From VAZQ01 sp040510075 (GTDB taxonomy: Bacteria; Pseudomonadota; Alphaproteobacteria; Rhizobiales; Xanthobacteraceae): a stretch of DNA of 24,018 nt. The DNA lies in NCBI GenBank assembly GCA_040510075.1, contig JBEVJT010000052.1, positions 1 to 24,018 on the forward strand, given 5' to 3'. The first letter of the stretch is position 1, and the number at the start of each line of letters is the position of its first letter. Below the pieces are notes generated by a model. It searched no databases. It was not told where the DNA came from and worked only from the letters and a program-made list of their open reading frames with translations. Positions 7,238 to 14,919 of the stretch are shown here, one piece after another. The translations under genes were made by a program, and so were the position numbers.

Positions 7238-9772
7238 TTATTTAAACGCCAACTTCACGCCGGCCATAAAGGTGCGCGGCATGCCGGCGTAGATAGACCC
7301 GGTAGCTGCGTTCGCAAGCACACTCGTAGGATTTTGCAGGCCGGTTCTCGCGTCGATGGTGTTGGTGATGTTGTTCGCGGAAGCCACATAGACCCTGTTG
7401 GCGACATTCTTGACCTCCATGAACACCGCCACCGACCTGATCCAATCATGTACGATGTCCCTATCATAATGGAGGTTGACGTTCACCAGCGCGTATTCGG
7501 GCGCCTTGAGCAAGTTGGCGTTATCCATGAAGAAGGTGTTCTGCCAGATATATTCCGCAAACGCTCCCCATCCCTTTAATGGGCCAAACGGCACGTCATA
7601 ACCCACACGCGTCCAGACCTCGTTGGGCGATACCCCTGGGATCTTATTGCCGGCACGGTCGAATCGCCGCGTGAGCGTGCCGGCGCTCAACTGCTCGATG
7701 TATTCCCTATAGAACTGATCATTGTGCGTATAGGCGGTGATCACACGCCATCCGGGAAGCGGCCGCCAATCGAGAGCGACTTCGACGCCGCGATGCTCGG
7801 AGCGGGGCACATTAAACGTGAAGGCTTGTAGTCCGGCGCCCGGCGATTGGGTGACAAACTCGTTGCGGAAAAACTCGTAAAAATAGGTGACGCTCAAGCG
7901 CGATGTTTTGGTCGGGGTCCAGTCTACGCCGGCATCGATGCCGAGATTGGTCTGCGACTGGAGTTGCGTGTTGTTGCCGCTCACGCCGGCCAAGTTGACC
8001 GTGAGATTGCTGATCGTGGGCGTGCCGTAGCCGGTGGCCGCGCGGGTGCGGAATTGCCAAGCTTCGTTGGGCCGAAACAGAAGCCCGGCTTCGGGTGCGC
8101 TGTTCTGAAACTGCCGCTCGATCGGGAAATAGGATCGCACCGGAATAGCGGTTGGAGACAAAATGGTATTGACGGCTGCTATGTTGGTGTATTCCACGCC
8201 ACCCGCGAGCACGGCGGTCCAGTACTCGTTGAGCTTGATCTCCTCGCGCGCGCGCGAGCCCCAATTATACTGCTCCCCCCCATCATAAAATGATGAGAGG
8301 CGCCCGAGCATGGCATTTCCACCTGGAATAAGATTGTAGGTGTAATTCTGGAGGCCCTGCGTGTTGTAGAAGAATCCAACATAATGCGCGGTTTCCAACC
8401 CAAATATTCCAGGCCCACGCGATCTGAAATCGCTGATCAGATTGTACGCGGGGCTGTCTCCGATCGCGCTTGTGCTCCCGGTGGGCTGATTGATGTTTTT
8501 ATCGTCAAATACCAACTGCGTTCGCCACGTCGTATCCTTGTTGAAATCATGCTCCCACCGGCCGGCGACGATGCTGCGCCGGTCATGCCGTCCGAGCCCT
8601 GCCTCTTCGGCGGTTTGATTCACGGTGGCACCGGCAAAGCCGTTCTTGAACAGGCTGATGGTGGCACACCCCGGTGCCGCCATTCCCGCCGCTGCACAGC
8701 CGCGCTGGAATGGATTCGCATTGAACTGGTTCAGTGAAAGGCGGATCGGCAGATCGGTCGCGAGCACGTTATCGATTGCCTTGAAGGTGATGCGATCATC
8801 TGGGGTGATCGAATAGGTCATCAGCGTATTCAGCGTGTGGGTATTGAATGCGCTGTGGCTGATGAAGCCTCGGCCGCGCACATCACTGGCAAATATCGAG
8901 CCTTCGAAATCCCGATTCTTGGTGCCGACTAATGCATAGTTGTTCACGTACCCCCATCCGCCGCCTTCGCTGCCGTAGATCATGCCGTTGATCTGACCAC
9001 CGCGCCACAGATTGAAATTGACGGCGCCGCCGGTCGCATAATTTCCAAACATCGCGGATGAGGGGCCGCGATAGACGTCGACACTGCCATAGGCGTGCGG
9101 ATCGGTAAGATCCGTGCGGGAGAGCCCATCGGGCTGGGTCACCGGAAATCCATCCTCCAGCACCACGATGTTGCGAATGCCGAATCCGTTGCGCGCGTTC
9201 GAGCCGCGGATCGAGATGCCGATATCCCGCGGCCCATTTCCTTGCTTGAAAGAAACACCGGGGCTGCCGCGCAGGAGGTCCTCAACCGTGGCGGCTGGAG
9301 CCACCTTGACGCGCTCCCCCGGAATGACGGTGACGGTCTGAGCCGCGGGACGCGCGATGACATCCGGTGCAGAGAGGACGGGGAGCAGAGCAGGCTGCGG
9401 TGCCGTGGGGGCCACGCCCGGGCTCGATGGCCGTAAGGCCGCGGATCGTCGCGGGGTTTCCGGCGGGGGTACGGTTGGTCTTGGCTCGGCGACGGGTGCG
9501 GCCGGCTTGGGCTCAACGGGGACTATCACGCGTTTCATTTTCGGGGGCGTAATGACGACTTCGGGAATTGTGCTGGGCAGTGGCTCAGCAGCCGGCTTTT
9601 TTTCGCCCTCGGCTGGCGCGGGCTGCACGGGCTTTGCGCTTTCGCCGGCGCCCTCAGGCTTTGGGGATTCTGCCGGCGTCGGGGACTCCTGCAGTCGCGC
9701 ATCGATGGGCAACAGCATGGCCAGCGCCGCTGCCGTGATGGCACCGCATAAGGACCGGGAATGAATACGCAC
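7238..9772 (-). CDS. TonB-dependent outer-membrane receptor with proline-rich N-terminal linker
   Basis: This 844-residue protein is an energised outer-membrane transporter. A signal peptide (about 1-26) is followed by a Pro/Ala/Glu-rich region of roughly 115 residues. Within it, EVVITPP at 71-77 resembles a TonB box. The plug domain runs from about 145 to 260 with SIRGSNARNGFGIRNIVVLE-type sequence and the diagnostic VDVYRGPSSAMFGNYATGG. The remaining ~580 residues carry alternating aromatic/hydrophobic strands of the 22-stranded barrel, ending in MAGVKLAFK, one residue past the usual C-terminal Phe. The start is GTG 9772, which has only a weak ribosome site. It lies between the DUF2946-like gene and the beta-propeller on the minus strand. 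Related receptors import siderophores, citrate-iron, cobalamin or other scarce compounds; the ligand here is unknown. No clear Fur box was seen upstream. Confidence 0.93.
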   Translation of the reverse strand: MRIHSRSLCGAITAAALAMLLPIDARLQESPTPAESPKPEGAGESAKPVQPAPAEGEKKPAAEPLPSTIPEVVITPPKMKRVIVPVEPKPAAPVAEPRPTVPPPETPRRSAALRPSSPGVAPTAPQPALLPVLSAPDVIARPAAQTVTVIPGERVKVAPAATVEDLLRGSPGVSFKQGNGPRDIGISIRGSNARNGFGIRNIVVLEDGFPVTQPDGLSRTDLTDPHAYGSVDVYRGPSSAMFGNYATGGAVNFNLWRGGQINGMIYGSEGGGWGYVNNYALVGTKNRDFEGSIFASDVRGRGFISHSAFNTHTLNTLMTYSITPDDRITFKAIDNVLATDLPIRLSLNQFNANPFQRGCAAAGMAAPGCATISLFKNGFAGATVNQTAEEAGLGRHDRRSIVAGRWEHDFNKDTTWRTQLVFDDKNINQPTGSTSAIGDSPAYNLISDFRSRGPGIFGLETAHYVGFFYNTQGLQNYTYNLIPGGNAMLGRLSSFYDGGEQYNWGSRAREEIKLNEYWTAVLAGGVEYTNIAAVNTILSPTAIPVRSYFPIERQFQNSAPEAGLLFRPNEAWQFRTRAATGYGTPTISNLTVNLAGVSGNNTQLQSQTNLGIDAGVDWTPTKTSRLSVTYFYEFFRNEFVTQSPGAGLQAFTFNVPRSEHRGVEVALDWRPLPGWRVITAYTHNDQFYREYIEQLSAGTLTRRFDRAGNKIPGVSPNEVWTRVGYDVPFGPLKGWGAFAEYIWQNTFFMDNANLLKAPEYALVNVNLHYDRDIVHDWIRSVAVFMEVKNVANRVYVASANNITNTIDARTGLQNPTSVLANAATGSIYAGMPRTFMAGVKLAFK

Positions 9773-9876
9773 GATCTAAATTCCGCACCAGTGCTGCAAT
9801 TCTGCGCAAGCCGGATGAGGCGACGCCCCATGCCAGACAGGTAGGCGGCCTGTTCGCGCAGAGCGTCGCGAAAGGC

Positions 9877-10275
9877 TCAGCCAGCGATGAGCGTGCGGAA
9901 GGGTGGTGCGCGCGGATGGTTGCTGGTGTGTGTCGTCCGGACGAGGACGCCGAAATCACCTAGCGGAAACGCCTCAGAAACTGCAATCGCATCAAATATC
10001 AGAGCGGCCGAACCGCCCGGCAGGACGGCACAAGCCCCACTCAATGCGCAGAGAATACATGGGCCCTGCGCGGGCAATTTCTTGTCAGGCGCTGCCGGCT
10101 CGCCTGCGCCGTCCGTTCCCGCACCATGACAGATCGCAAATACGTCTGTGCTGTCGAAGATCGGTGCCAGCCGCGGAAGCGCGAGGCCACTTATGAGCAC
10201 GTGGAACGCGAAGCCAAGCGCGGTGGCAGCGCCGATCCATCGCCGCAGCTTCGCCCAACGCAACCGCGTCCACAT
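9877..10275 (-). CDS. DUF2946-like small membrane/exported protein
   Basis: This 132-residue protein resembles the DUF2946 family: a hydrophobic N-terminal helix (residues about 14-34), an ICHGAG segment, a CILC motif followed by ALSGACAV, and an Arg-Ala-Pro-Pro ending (HPRAPPFRT). Cys and His spacing of this kind suggests metal or redox involvement, but the family's function is not established. It is translated from ATG 10275 with a G-rich GGGGTTG upstream. It precedes the TonB receptor by 104 bases on the same strand. From memory, DUF2946 genes often accompany TonB receptor or PepSY genes, which supports a shared uptake locus. A candidate -10 (TAATAA, complement of 10298-10303) lies just upstream. 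The call rests on the CxxC motif, length and ending, so it is moderate. Confidence 0.7.
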   Translation of the reverse strand: MWTRLRWAKLRRWIGAATALGFAFHVLISGLALPRLAPIFDSTDVFAICHGAGTDGAGEPAAPDKKLPAQGPCILCALSGACAVLPGGSAALIFDAIAVSEAFPLGDFGVLVRTTHTSNHPRAPPFRTLIAG

Positions 10276-10448
10276 CGCACAACCCCGCTGCTTGCATTAT
10301 TACTCCGGGAAACGCATGCGGAAAGCACGCCAACATCGTCCAGCAGCGCGATTGCTTGATCAGTGTGACGTGATCGCAACAGCGGCTTTCATCTTGCCGC
10401 AAGCAGCTTGTCGCACCTTCTCAGGCACGAAACATCAAACGATGTGCT

Positions 10449-10473
10449 GAGGCCGCCTGGTTGCGGCGGCCTC
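10449..10473 (-). terminator. Hairpin terminator candidate after the soxC-cytochrome operon
   Basis: GAGGCCGCC and GGCGGCCTC form a perfect nine-base-pair stem around a seven-base loop, 45 bases downstream of the cytochrome stop. A second small hairpin (ACATC-AAAC-GATGT) lies next to it. No poly-T tract follows in the transcribed direction, so termination may depend on Rho or the hairpin may only protect the 3' end. Confidence 0.5.
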
Positions 10474-10517
10474 GGTGGAGCAATTGGCGTCGGAGCCGGA
10501 GATTTAAATAGGCTGTT

Positions 10518-11084
10518 TCAGCGATAAAGCTCAACCTCCGGGCGTGGGTCGGGCACGAAGCCGTCCCGATTGGGCATGGCGACCTTCGGCAGGCTTGTTG
10601 CATCGAGCGTGGCATTCTTCGGCACGATGTTGGCTTCGCCGAGAATGTAGGCCACGACGCTGTAGACCTGCGCATCGGTAAGCGAGCCGGGCGCCTGGAA
10701 CGGCATCGCGCGTTTGACATAGTCGAAAATCGTGCTCGCGTAAGGCCAATAGCTCTCGATGGTCTTGACCGGGGCCTCGGTATTGAGCGTTCCGCGGCCG
10801 CCAATCAGCTTGTCGCCACCGATGCCAGCGGTCGGGATGCCTTGCAGCTTGTCCCCGTGACAGGCGGCGCACGATTCTGCGTAGAGCCTTTGCCCCTCGG
10901 CGTAAGTGCCTTTCCCGGCGGGTAGTCCGCGCCCGTCCGGCAGTATTGCAAAGAACTGCGCCAAGTCGGGCTGCGACGGCGTCGTTCCGAGCCCCACGCG
11001 AGGCGGATAGCCCTCCTCGGCCACGCCTGCACCAGTCATGCAAGCCACCATAGCTGCCGCAAAAACGGATCTAAGCATGGACAT
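10518..11084 (-). CDS. Single-heme class I cytochrome c, partner of SoxC-type dehydrogenase
   Basis: This 188-residue periplasmic cytochrome has a signal peptide (about 1-22, ending GAGVAEE) and one heme site, CAACH, at residues 72-76. Met127 in RAMPFQAPGSL is the likely sixth ligand. The c-type domain covers about 60-150 and is followed by a 38-residue tail. The ATG at 11084 lies inside the 3' end of the SoxC gene, overlapping it by 14 bases, so translation is probably coupled. It should accept electrons from the molybdenum centre, as SoxD or SorB do. Classical SoxD proteins are diheme and nearly twice as long, so this subunit is closer in architecture to SorB-like cytochromes. That suggests a sulfite dehydrogenase pair, which is inference. 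Electrons would pass on to the respiratory chain. Confidence 0.9.
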   Translation of the reverse strand: MSMLRSVFAAAMVACMTGAGVAEEGYPPRVGLGTTPSQPDLAQFFAILPDGRGLPAGKGTYAEGQRLYAESCAACHGDKLQGIPTAGIGGDKLIGGRGTLNTEAPVKTIESYWPYASTIFDYVKRAMPFQAPGSLTDAQVYSVVAYILGEANIVPKNATLDATSLPKVAMPNRDGFVPDPRPEVELYR

Positions 11085-12474
11085 TGCTCACACTCCCGTC
11101 GTTCGCAACGGCCCAGCTCTGGATGGCATTGAGATGGTAGACGGAGCCGAACGGTCCGGCGAGGCCGCGAATGTCGACCAGCTGTTTCAGCGTCGGCTGC
11201 GTGTAGCTGGTTTCGTCCGTGGCTCTGCTCTGCAGGATTACCGGCTGGCCATTCCAAGCCCACGGAAAGCGGAAGCGCGTCGTGCAGATGGGGAGCACCG
11301 GCTCCTGCAGCGCAGCAAGGTGCCAGTTCTTGCCGCCATCTGAGGAGACTTCGACGCGAGCAATCCGGCCCCGGCCGCTCCACGCAAGGCCAGTGACTTC
11401 GTAAAAGCCCGGGCCCGGGAGCTTCATCTCGCCGGATGGGAAAGTGATCACGGATTTCGCTTCCATGGTGAAGCTGAATTGGCGCGCCTTTCCGCTCGAG
11501 AGGAGATCGGTGTATTTGGATGTCTCCTCCCGGGTCATGAACGGTTTGTCGCTGAGTTCCAGCCGGCGCAGCCATTTGATGTGCGTGTTGCCCTCCCAGC
11601 CCGGCAGAATTAGCCGAAGCGGATAGCCCTGCTCCGGACGCAAGGCCTCCCCGTTTTGCGCGTACGCGATGATGGCATCGCTCAGGAGCTTCTCGAGCGG
11701 AATGCTGCGCGTCATCACCGCCGCATCGGCCCCTTCCGCCAGCGCCCATGCCGCGCCTTCCTTGAATCCCACCTCGCGCGCGATGGTTGAGAACTGCACG
11801 CCGGTCCATTCGGAAGTGCTGATCAGGCCATGGGTGCCCTGAACCGTCTTGAGCGTGGGCTTGCGCCATTCGGTCAGCCCGTTGCCCGAGCACTCGATGA
11901 AATGCAGGCGAGAGACGGACGGAAAGCGTTTCAGGTCCGCCATGCTGAACTTGCGCGGGCGCTCCGTCATGCCGTGCACGACGAGGAAATGCTTGGCCGG
12001 ATCGATCGTGGGGATGCCGGCGTGGTGGCGCTCGAAGTGCAGGCCCGAAGCGGTGATGATGCCTTCGCTCTTGTCGAGCGGCGACATGGTCCAAGAGGAG
12101 AGCGTCGTCGCCGTGGGATAGCGCCAGCGCGTTTCAGCCTCGAACTGCGAGCGCGAACCGTAGCCGCCATCCTCAGCGGTAGGCGTCCCCTGAACCTTCG
12201 TCGGATCCTCGGGAATGTCGCGCCAGACTGCGCCCGGAGGGGCTTTTGGCGCGGCGGCCTCGGCGAAGGAAAGATACACGCCGCCAATCAATGCGGAGCC
12301 CGCCGCGAGGAGAATGTTTCGCCTCCCCGCGCTGGGAAACATTCCCTCCTTGCATGCACAATCCTCAAGCTCGCCCCGTCTGCGCGCGAGCATGCGGCGT
12401 TCCGCCTCGATCCTTGCCTCGATTTCCGTTCTTGTCTTCTCGTCGTAATCGAGCGAGCTGTCTCCGTCTCCCAC
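11071..12474 (-). CDS. soxC: SoxC-type sulfite/sulfur dehydrogenase, molybdopterin subunit
   Basis: This 467-residue protein belongs to the sulfite oxidase family. A twin-arginine signal (GRRNILLAAG, Arg51-52) indicates Tat export of the folded cofactor-bound enzyme. The molybdopterin-binding domain spans about residues 140-315, with the molybdenum-ligating Cys195 in HFIECSGNG. The C-terminal dimerisation domain runs from about 335 to 455. The sequence RWRYPTATTLSSWTMSPLD is typical of SoxC. The GTG at 12474 is chosen because GGGAGGG lies about eight bases before it, giving an unusual 48-residue charged leader ahead of the Tat motif. An alternative ATG at 12342, preceded closely by AAGGAGG, would give a standard short Tat signal and deserves attention. 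The gene overlaps the monoheme cytochrome gene. No SoxXYZAB is visible, so oxidation of sulfite rather than thiosulfate-linked sulfur is likelier. Confidence 0.93.
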   Translation of the reverse strand: MGDGDSSLDYDEKTRTEIEARIEAERRMLARRRGELEDCACKEGMFPSAGRRNILLAAGSALIGGVYLSFAEAAAPKAPPGAVWRDIPEDPTKVQGTPTAEDGGYGSRSQFEAETRWRYPTATTLSSWTMSPLDKSEGIITASGLHFERHHAGIPTIDPAKHFLVVHGMTERPRKFSMADLKRFPSVSRLHFIECSGNGLTEWRKPTLKTVQGTHGLISTSEWTGVQFSTIAREVGFKEGAAWALAEGADAAVMTRSIPLEKLLSDAIIAYAQNGEALRPEQGYPLRLILPGWEGNTHIKWLRRLELSDKPFMTREETSKYTDLLSSGKARQFSFTMEAKSVITFPSGEMKLPGPGFYEVTGLAWSGRGRIARVEVSSDGGKNWHLAALQEPVLPICTTRFRFPWAWNGQPVILQSRATDETSYTQPTLKQLVDIRGLAGPFGSVYHLNAIQSWAVANDGSVSNVHA

Positions 12475-12528
12475 GGCTTACCCTCCCTGACTTATTGTTG
12501 TTGTAGAAACGCTTGTTAGTTAGTCCGC

Positions 12529-12550
12529 CGGAAAGCAGGACTGCTCTCCG
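12529..12550. other. Intercistronic hairpin between PanB-like and SoxC genes
   Basis: CGGA-AAGCAG...CTGCT-C-TCCG folds as two four-base-pair helices separated by one mismatch around a GGAC loop. It lies in the 97-base gap upstream of soxC and could stabilise or process the polycistronic message. No function is shown. Confidence 0.35.
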
Positions 12551-12571
12551 ACGCCGCCAATACCCTCCCTG

Positions 12572-13513
12572 TTACGCGGCTGGCCGTGCCGCCTTCTGCT
12601 TGTTTTTTTCGCGTCGTTCGGCCGCCGCGATCGGCGGGTTGTTCCAGGCGACCTTTTTGGCGAACTGCTCGAGCTCCTTGGCGGTCATATAGGCTGTGTG
12701 CTCGGGTGCCGGATAAGCGCGCGCGCGAACATCCGTCATGTAGCGGGTGTACACGTCTTCGATGATAGGAATGAGGTCCGTGTAAATCTTCGAATGACGC
12801 GGCGTGTGCTCCTCATAGAGATGGAATAGGTCGGAACTGATGATGTGCACGCCATGCGCTTTGTTTCCCGCTCCCAGGCTGATCACCGGCACGGGAAGGT
12901 TTTCGGTCAGATACTGACAGACCTCTTCGGTGGTGACTTCGCACATGATCGAGAAGCAGCCGGCGTCCACCATCTCGCGCGCGTCCTGCGCGAGTTCGAA
13001 CGCGCGCGCCGCGGTCTTGCCCTGGGCGGTGAAGCCGCCCAGTTGCGGCATGCGCATGGGCGTGATGCCGATGTGCCCCTGCACCGGAATGCCTGCCTTG
13101 ATAATGGCTTCGATGCAGCGGACATGGTGCCGGTTGCCTTCGCATTTCATCACTTCGGCATTCGCCTGGGCGACGAACTTGCCTGCGTTCTCGACCGCCT
13201 GTTCGGGCGAGACGTGGAAGCTCCAGTAAGGCATGTCGACCATGCGCAGGCCGAAGCGTGAGCCGCGGTCGACCGCCTGGGCCATGAGCATCACTTCCTC
13301 GAAGGTCACCGACACCGTGCTGCGATGGCCAAACAGGATCATCCCACCGGTATCGGAGACGCACAGGATGTCGATGCCCAAGCGGTCGGCGACCACCGCG
13401 CTGCGATAATCATAAACCGCCATTTGGACGATAGCTTCGCCGTCGGCCATCTTTTTCATTAGTGATGGTATTGTGATCTTTCTTCGCGGCGCGCCGGCCT
13501 TTGCTGACGACAT
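12572..13513 (-). CDS. PanB-like ketopantoate hydroxymethyltransferase family protein
   Basis: This 313-residue protein is a phosphoenolpyruvate/pyruvate-superfamily TIM-barrel homologue of PanB, which adds the methylene group of 5,10-methylene-tetrahydrofolate to a 2-oxoacid. The metal and catalytic residues known from E. coli PanB are recognisable: Asp54 (SDTGG, replacing the usual GDS), Asp93 (VDMP), Lys123 and Glu125 (MKCEG) and Glu192 (CEVTT). GHIG.TP and GAGN follow in order. It departs from canonical PanB at several normally strict positions and has a C-terminal extension of about 50 residues. ATG 13513 has CAGGAG five bases upstream. No panC is adjacent; instead it sits between a GcvT-like folate protein and soxC. 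A paralogue acting on another 2-oxoacid, or in C1 assimilation, is possible. Canonical pantothenate synthesis cannot be excluded. Confidence 0.83.
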   Translation of the reverse strand: MSSAKAGAPRRKITIPSLMKKMADGEAIVQMAVYDYRSAVVADRLGIDILCVSDTGGMILFGHRSTVSVTFEEVMLMAQAVDRGSRFGLRMVDMPYWSFHVSPEQAVENAGKFVAQANAEVMKCEGNRHHVRCIEAIIKAGIPVQGHIGITPMRMPQLGGFTAQGKTAARAFELAQDAREMVDAGCFSIMCEVTTEEVCQYLTENLPVPVISLGAGNKAHGVHIISSDLFHLYEEHTPRHSKIYTDLIPIIEDVYTRYMTDVRARAYPAPEHTAYMTAKELEQFAKKVAWNNPPIAAAERREKNKQKAARPAA

Positions 13514-13562
13514 GGAAACTCCTGAATTGCGGGACTGAGCGCGGCAGACGCGCGCGCACAAC

Positions 13563-13592
13563 AGCCTAGGAGCGGCCATTTGACGAAGTCAA
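13563..13592 (-). promoter_or_regulatory. Candidate sigma-70 promoter for PanB-like/soxC genes
   Basis: On the minus strand TTGACT (13592-13587) and TAGGCT (13568-13563) are separated by 18 bases, about 50 bases upstream of the PanB-like start. The same -10 sequence with a TTTGAC -35 occurs ahead of the substrate-binding protein gene at 16043-16071, suggesting shared control. Confidence 0.42.
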
Positions 13593-13593
13593 A
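13579..13593. promoter_or_regulatory. Perfect palindrome overlapping the -35 region
   Basis: TTTGACGAAGTCAAA has six-base arms around three bases and covers the candidate -35 box upstream of the PanB-like gene. A dimeric regulator bound here would compete with polymerase. The regulator is unknown; the divergent LysR protein or another factor are options. Confidence 0.42.
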
Positions 13594-13623
13594 GAGAGCC
13601 CGGCAATGACGTTATTAGTGAAA

Positions 13624-14697
13624 TCAATGAGAGCCGCTGAAAGGTGCAGGCGACAGATCGTCACGCCACATGCCGCGCGGCCGGCGCTTGCCCGGGTCGT
13701 AGAGCGGCAAGACTGTCCTACGAATATCCCGGAAGTGGCCGTTCGGATCTGCAAGATCGACCGCCGAACCCGCGGCGTAGCCCAATCCGATGACGCGCCC
13801 CGTGCTGACGCTGCGGCACGCGGATGTTACCAGGAGCGTTCCCGGCCGCGGCGGGAATTGCGCGTTCGCCGAAGGCCGCCACAGGATCGGATCCTGATCA
13901 CAATGCGCCTGAAAGCATATGAGACGCGGCGGTTCTTCCGCTGCGGCCGTCGCGGCGTCTCCATTCGCGAAGCGCTCGAGACCGAGCTGGGCCGGTGTCA
14001 CCGGAAAGCGAAACTCGTTCGTGAACAGGGGAAATCCGGCTTCTATTCTCAGAATGTCCGCAGCCGCAAAACCCGCGGGCTGGGCATATGCCGCGAGCGC
14101 AGCCCATACCGGCTCGCGTGCAGCTGCCGGGAGAACGAGCTCGAAGCCGCGCTCGCCGGTGTACCCCAGCCGGCCGACGCGGCATGCCACTCCTGCAACG
14201 CCCGTGTCAGCATGCCCGAAATAGGGGAGCGCCCGGAGCTGTGCGGCGGGAGCAAGCGGCGCGAGCGCGGGTAGGCTTGCCGGACCTTGCACCGCGAGAA
14301 TGGCCGTTTCGTCGCTCAGATTGCACACTGAGGTGGTCGAGTCGGCGGCTCCCTCCAGGGATGCGCGCGCGCCGGTAGGCGGCAAAAATATCTCGAACGT
14401 TTCCGTATCCAAGCGCCATATCGTGAGGTCGACGAGCACGTGACCTTGCGGATCGAGCGCCAGCGCATACCGAATCCGTCCAGGCGGCAAATCATCGATC
14501 CGACGCGGCGTGAGCAGCGCAATAAGCGCAGCTGCGCGCGGGCCGCGCACGCGGATGCAATCCATGAAGCTGAAATCGAACAGCGCGACCGCTGATCGGC
14601 AGCTGATCGCCTCGCCAAGAACGTCGCCATAGTCCCGGCGCAAGGCGCGCAGGTCGAAAGGAGCCTCGAACGTCACCATGTGGCGAGCGTATCGCAT
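13624..14697 (-). CDS. GcvT-family folate-binding aminomethyltransferase-like protein
   Basis: This protein of about 357 residues belongs to the GcvT/YgfZ/DmdA fold, which uses tetrahydrofolate to accept or transfer one-carbon groups. Family marks include ALFDFSFMD near the N-terminus, ILAVQGP in the middle, RLGYTGERGFEL, DILRIEAGFPL and the C-terminal LPLYDPGKRRPRG. No glycine cleavage P or H proteins are nearby, so it is unlikely to be a normal glycine cleavage T-protein. It could be a demethylase or methyltransferase releasing methylene- or methyl-tetrahydrofolate from a specific substrate. The start is uncertain: ATG 14697 is used, while GTG 14721 and ATG 14679 are also possible and none has a convincing ribosome site. 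It begins the minus-strand operon with the PanB-like gene and soxC, and it is divergent from a LysR-type gene. The fold call is firm; function is inferred. Confidence 0.82.
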   Translation of the reverse strand: MRYARHMVTFEAPFDLRALRRDYGDVLGEAISCRSAVALFDFSFMDCIRVRGPRAAALIALLTPRRIDDLPPGRIRYALALDPQGHVLVDLTIWRLDTETFEIFLPPTGARASLEGAADSTTSVCNLSDETAILAVQGPASLPALAPLAPAAQLRALPYFGHADTGVAGVACRVGRLGYTGERGFELVLPAAAREPVWAALAAYAQPAGFAAADILRIEAGFPLFTNEFRFPVTPAQLGLERFANGDAATAAAEEPPRLICFQAHCDQDPILWRPSANAQFPPRPGTLLVTSACRSVSTGRVIGLGYAAGSAVDLADPNGHFRDIRRTVLPLYDPGKRRPRGMWRDDLSPAPFSGSH

Positions 14698-14780
14698 CGC
14701 ATGTGTGAGTTTGGTCGACACGGACGCGCGAGCGGCGTCTGACGAAACAGCGGGGTTCGAAACCGGGCCCTATCCAGCAC

Positions 14781-14806
14781 GATTGCGCGTGATGGTGCGC
14801 ACAATC
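14781..14806. promoter_or_regulatory. Imperfect palindrome, probable LysR-type operator
   Basis: GATTGCGCG and CGCACAATC form arms with eight of nine outer positions paired, centred at about 14793 in the divergent region between the GcvT-like gene and the LysR-type gene. A further perfect palindrome GCAATTGC follows at 14808-14815. LysR-type regulators commonly bind such dyads beside their own divergent gene; the assignment is inference. Confidence 0.45.
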
Positions 14807-14919
14807 GGCAATTGCAAAAAAGCAGGTGGTACTACGCCCATTTTGATAGCGGCGACCCCGGCATTCGTGTAAATTGATAGTTGTTGGACATTCCCGTTCG
14901 CCCGGTCGGGGGAAGTGAA

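Noticed and set aside
10276..10517. Fur box upstream of the TonB receptor locus
   Set aside because: Only a TAATAAT-like -10 and a loose TTGCTTGATCA/TGATCGCAA inverted repeat were seen; there is no 19-base Fur consensus.
11036..12094. Open frame of 352 codons inside soxC, same strand
   Set aside because: The SoxC frame carries the catalytic Cys motif and domain structure; the other frame is composition-driven in GC-rich DNA.
10518..12474. A complete Sox thiosulfate-oxidising system
   Set aside because: No SoxX, Y, Z, A or B proteins are encoded in the window.
11830..12519. Open frame of 229 codons antisense to soxC
   Set aside because: It has Arg/Ala-rich composition, no recognisable motif and no ribosome site.
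13624..14697. Glycine cleavage system T-protein
   Set aside because: The fold matches, but no GcvH or GcvP genes adjoin and the context is sulfite/C1 genes, so the specific role is left open.
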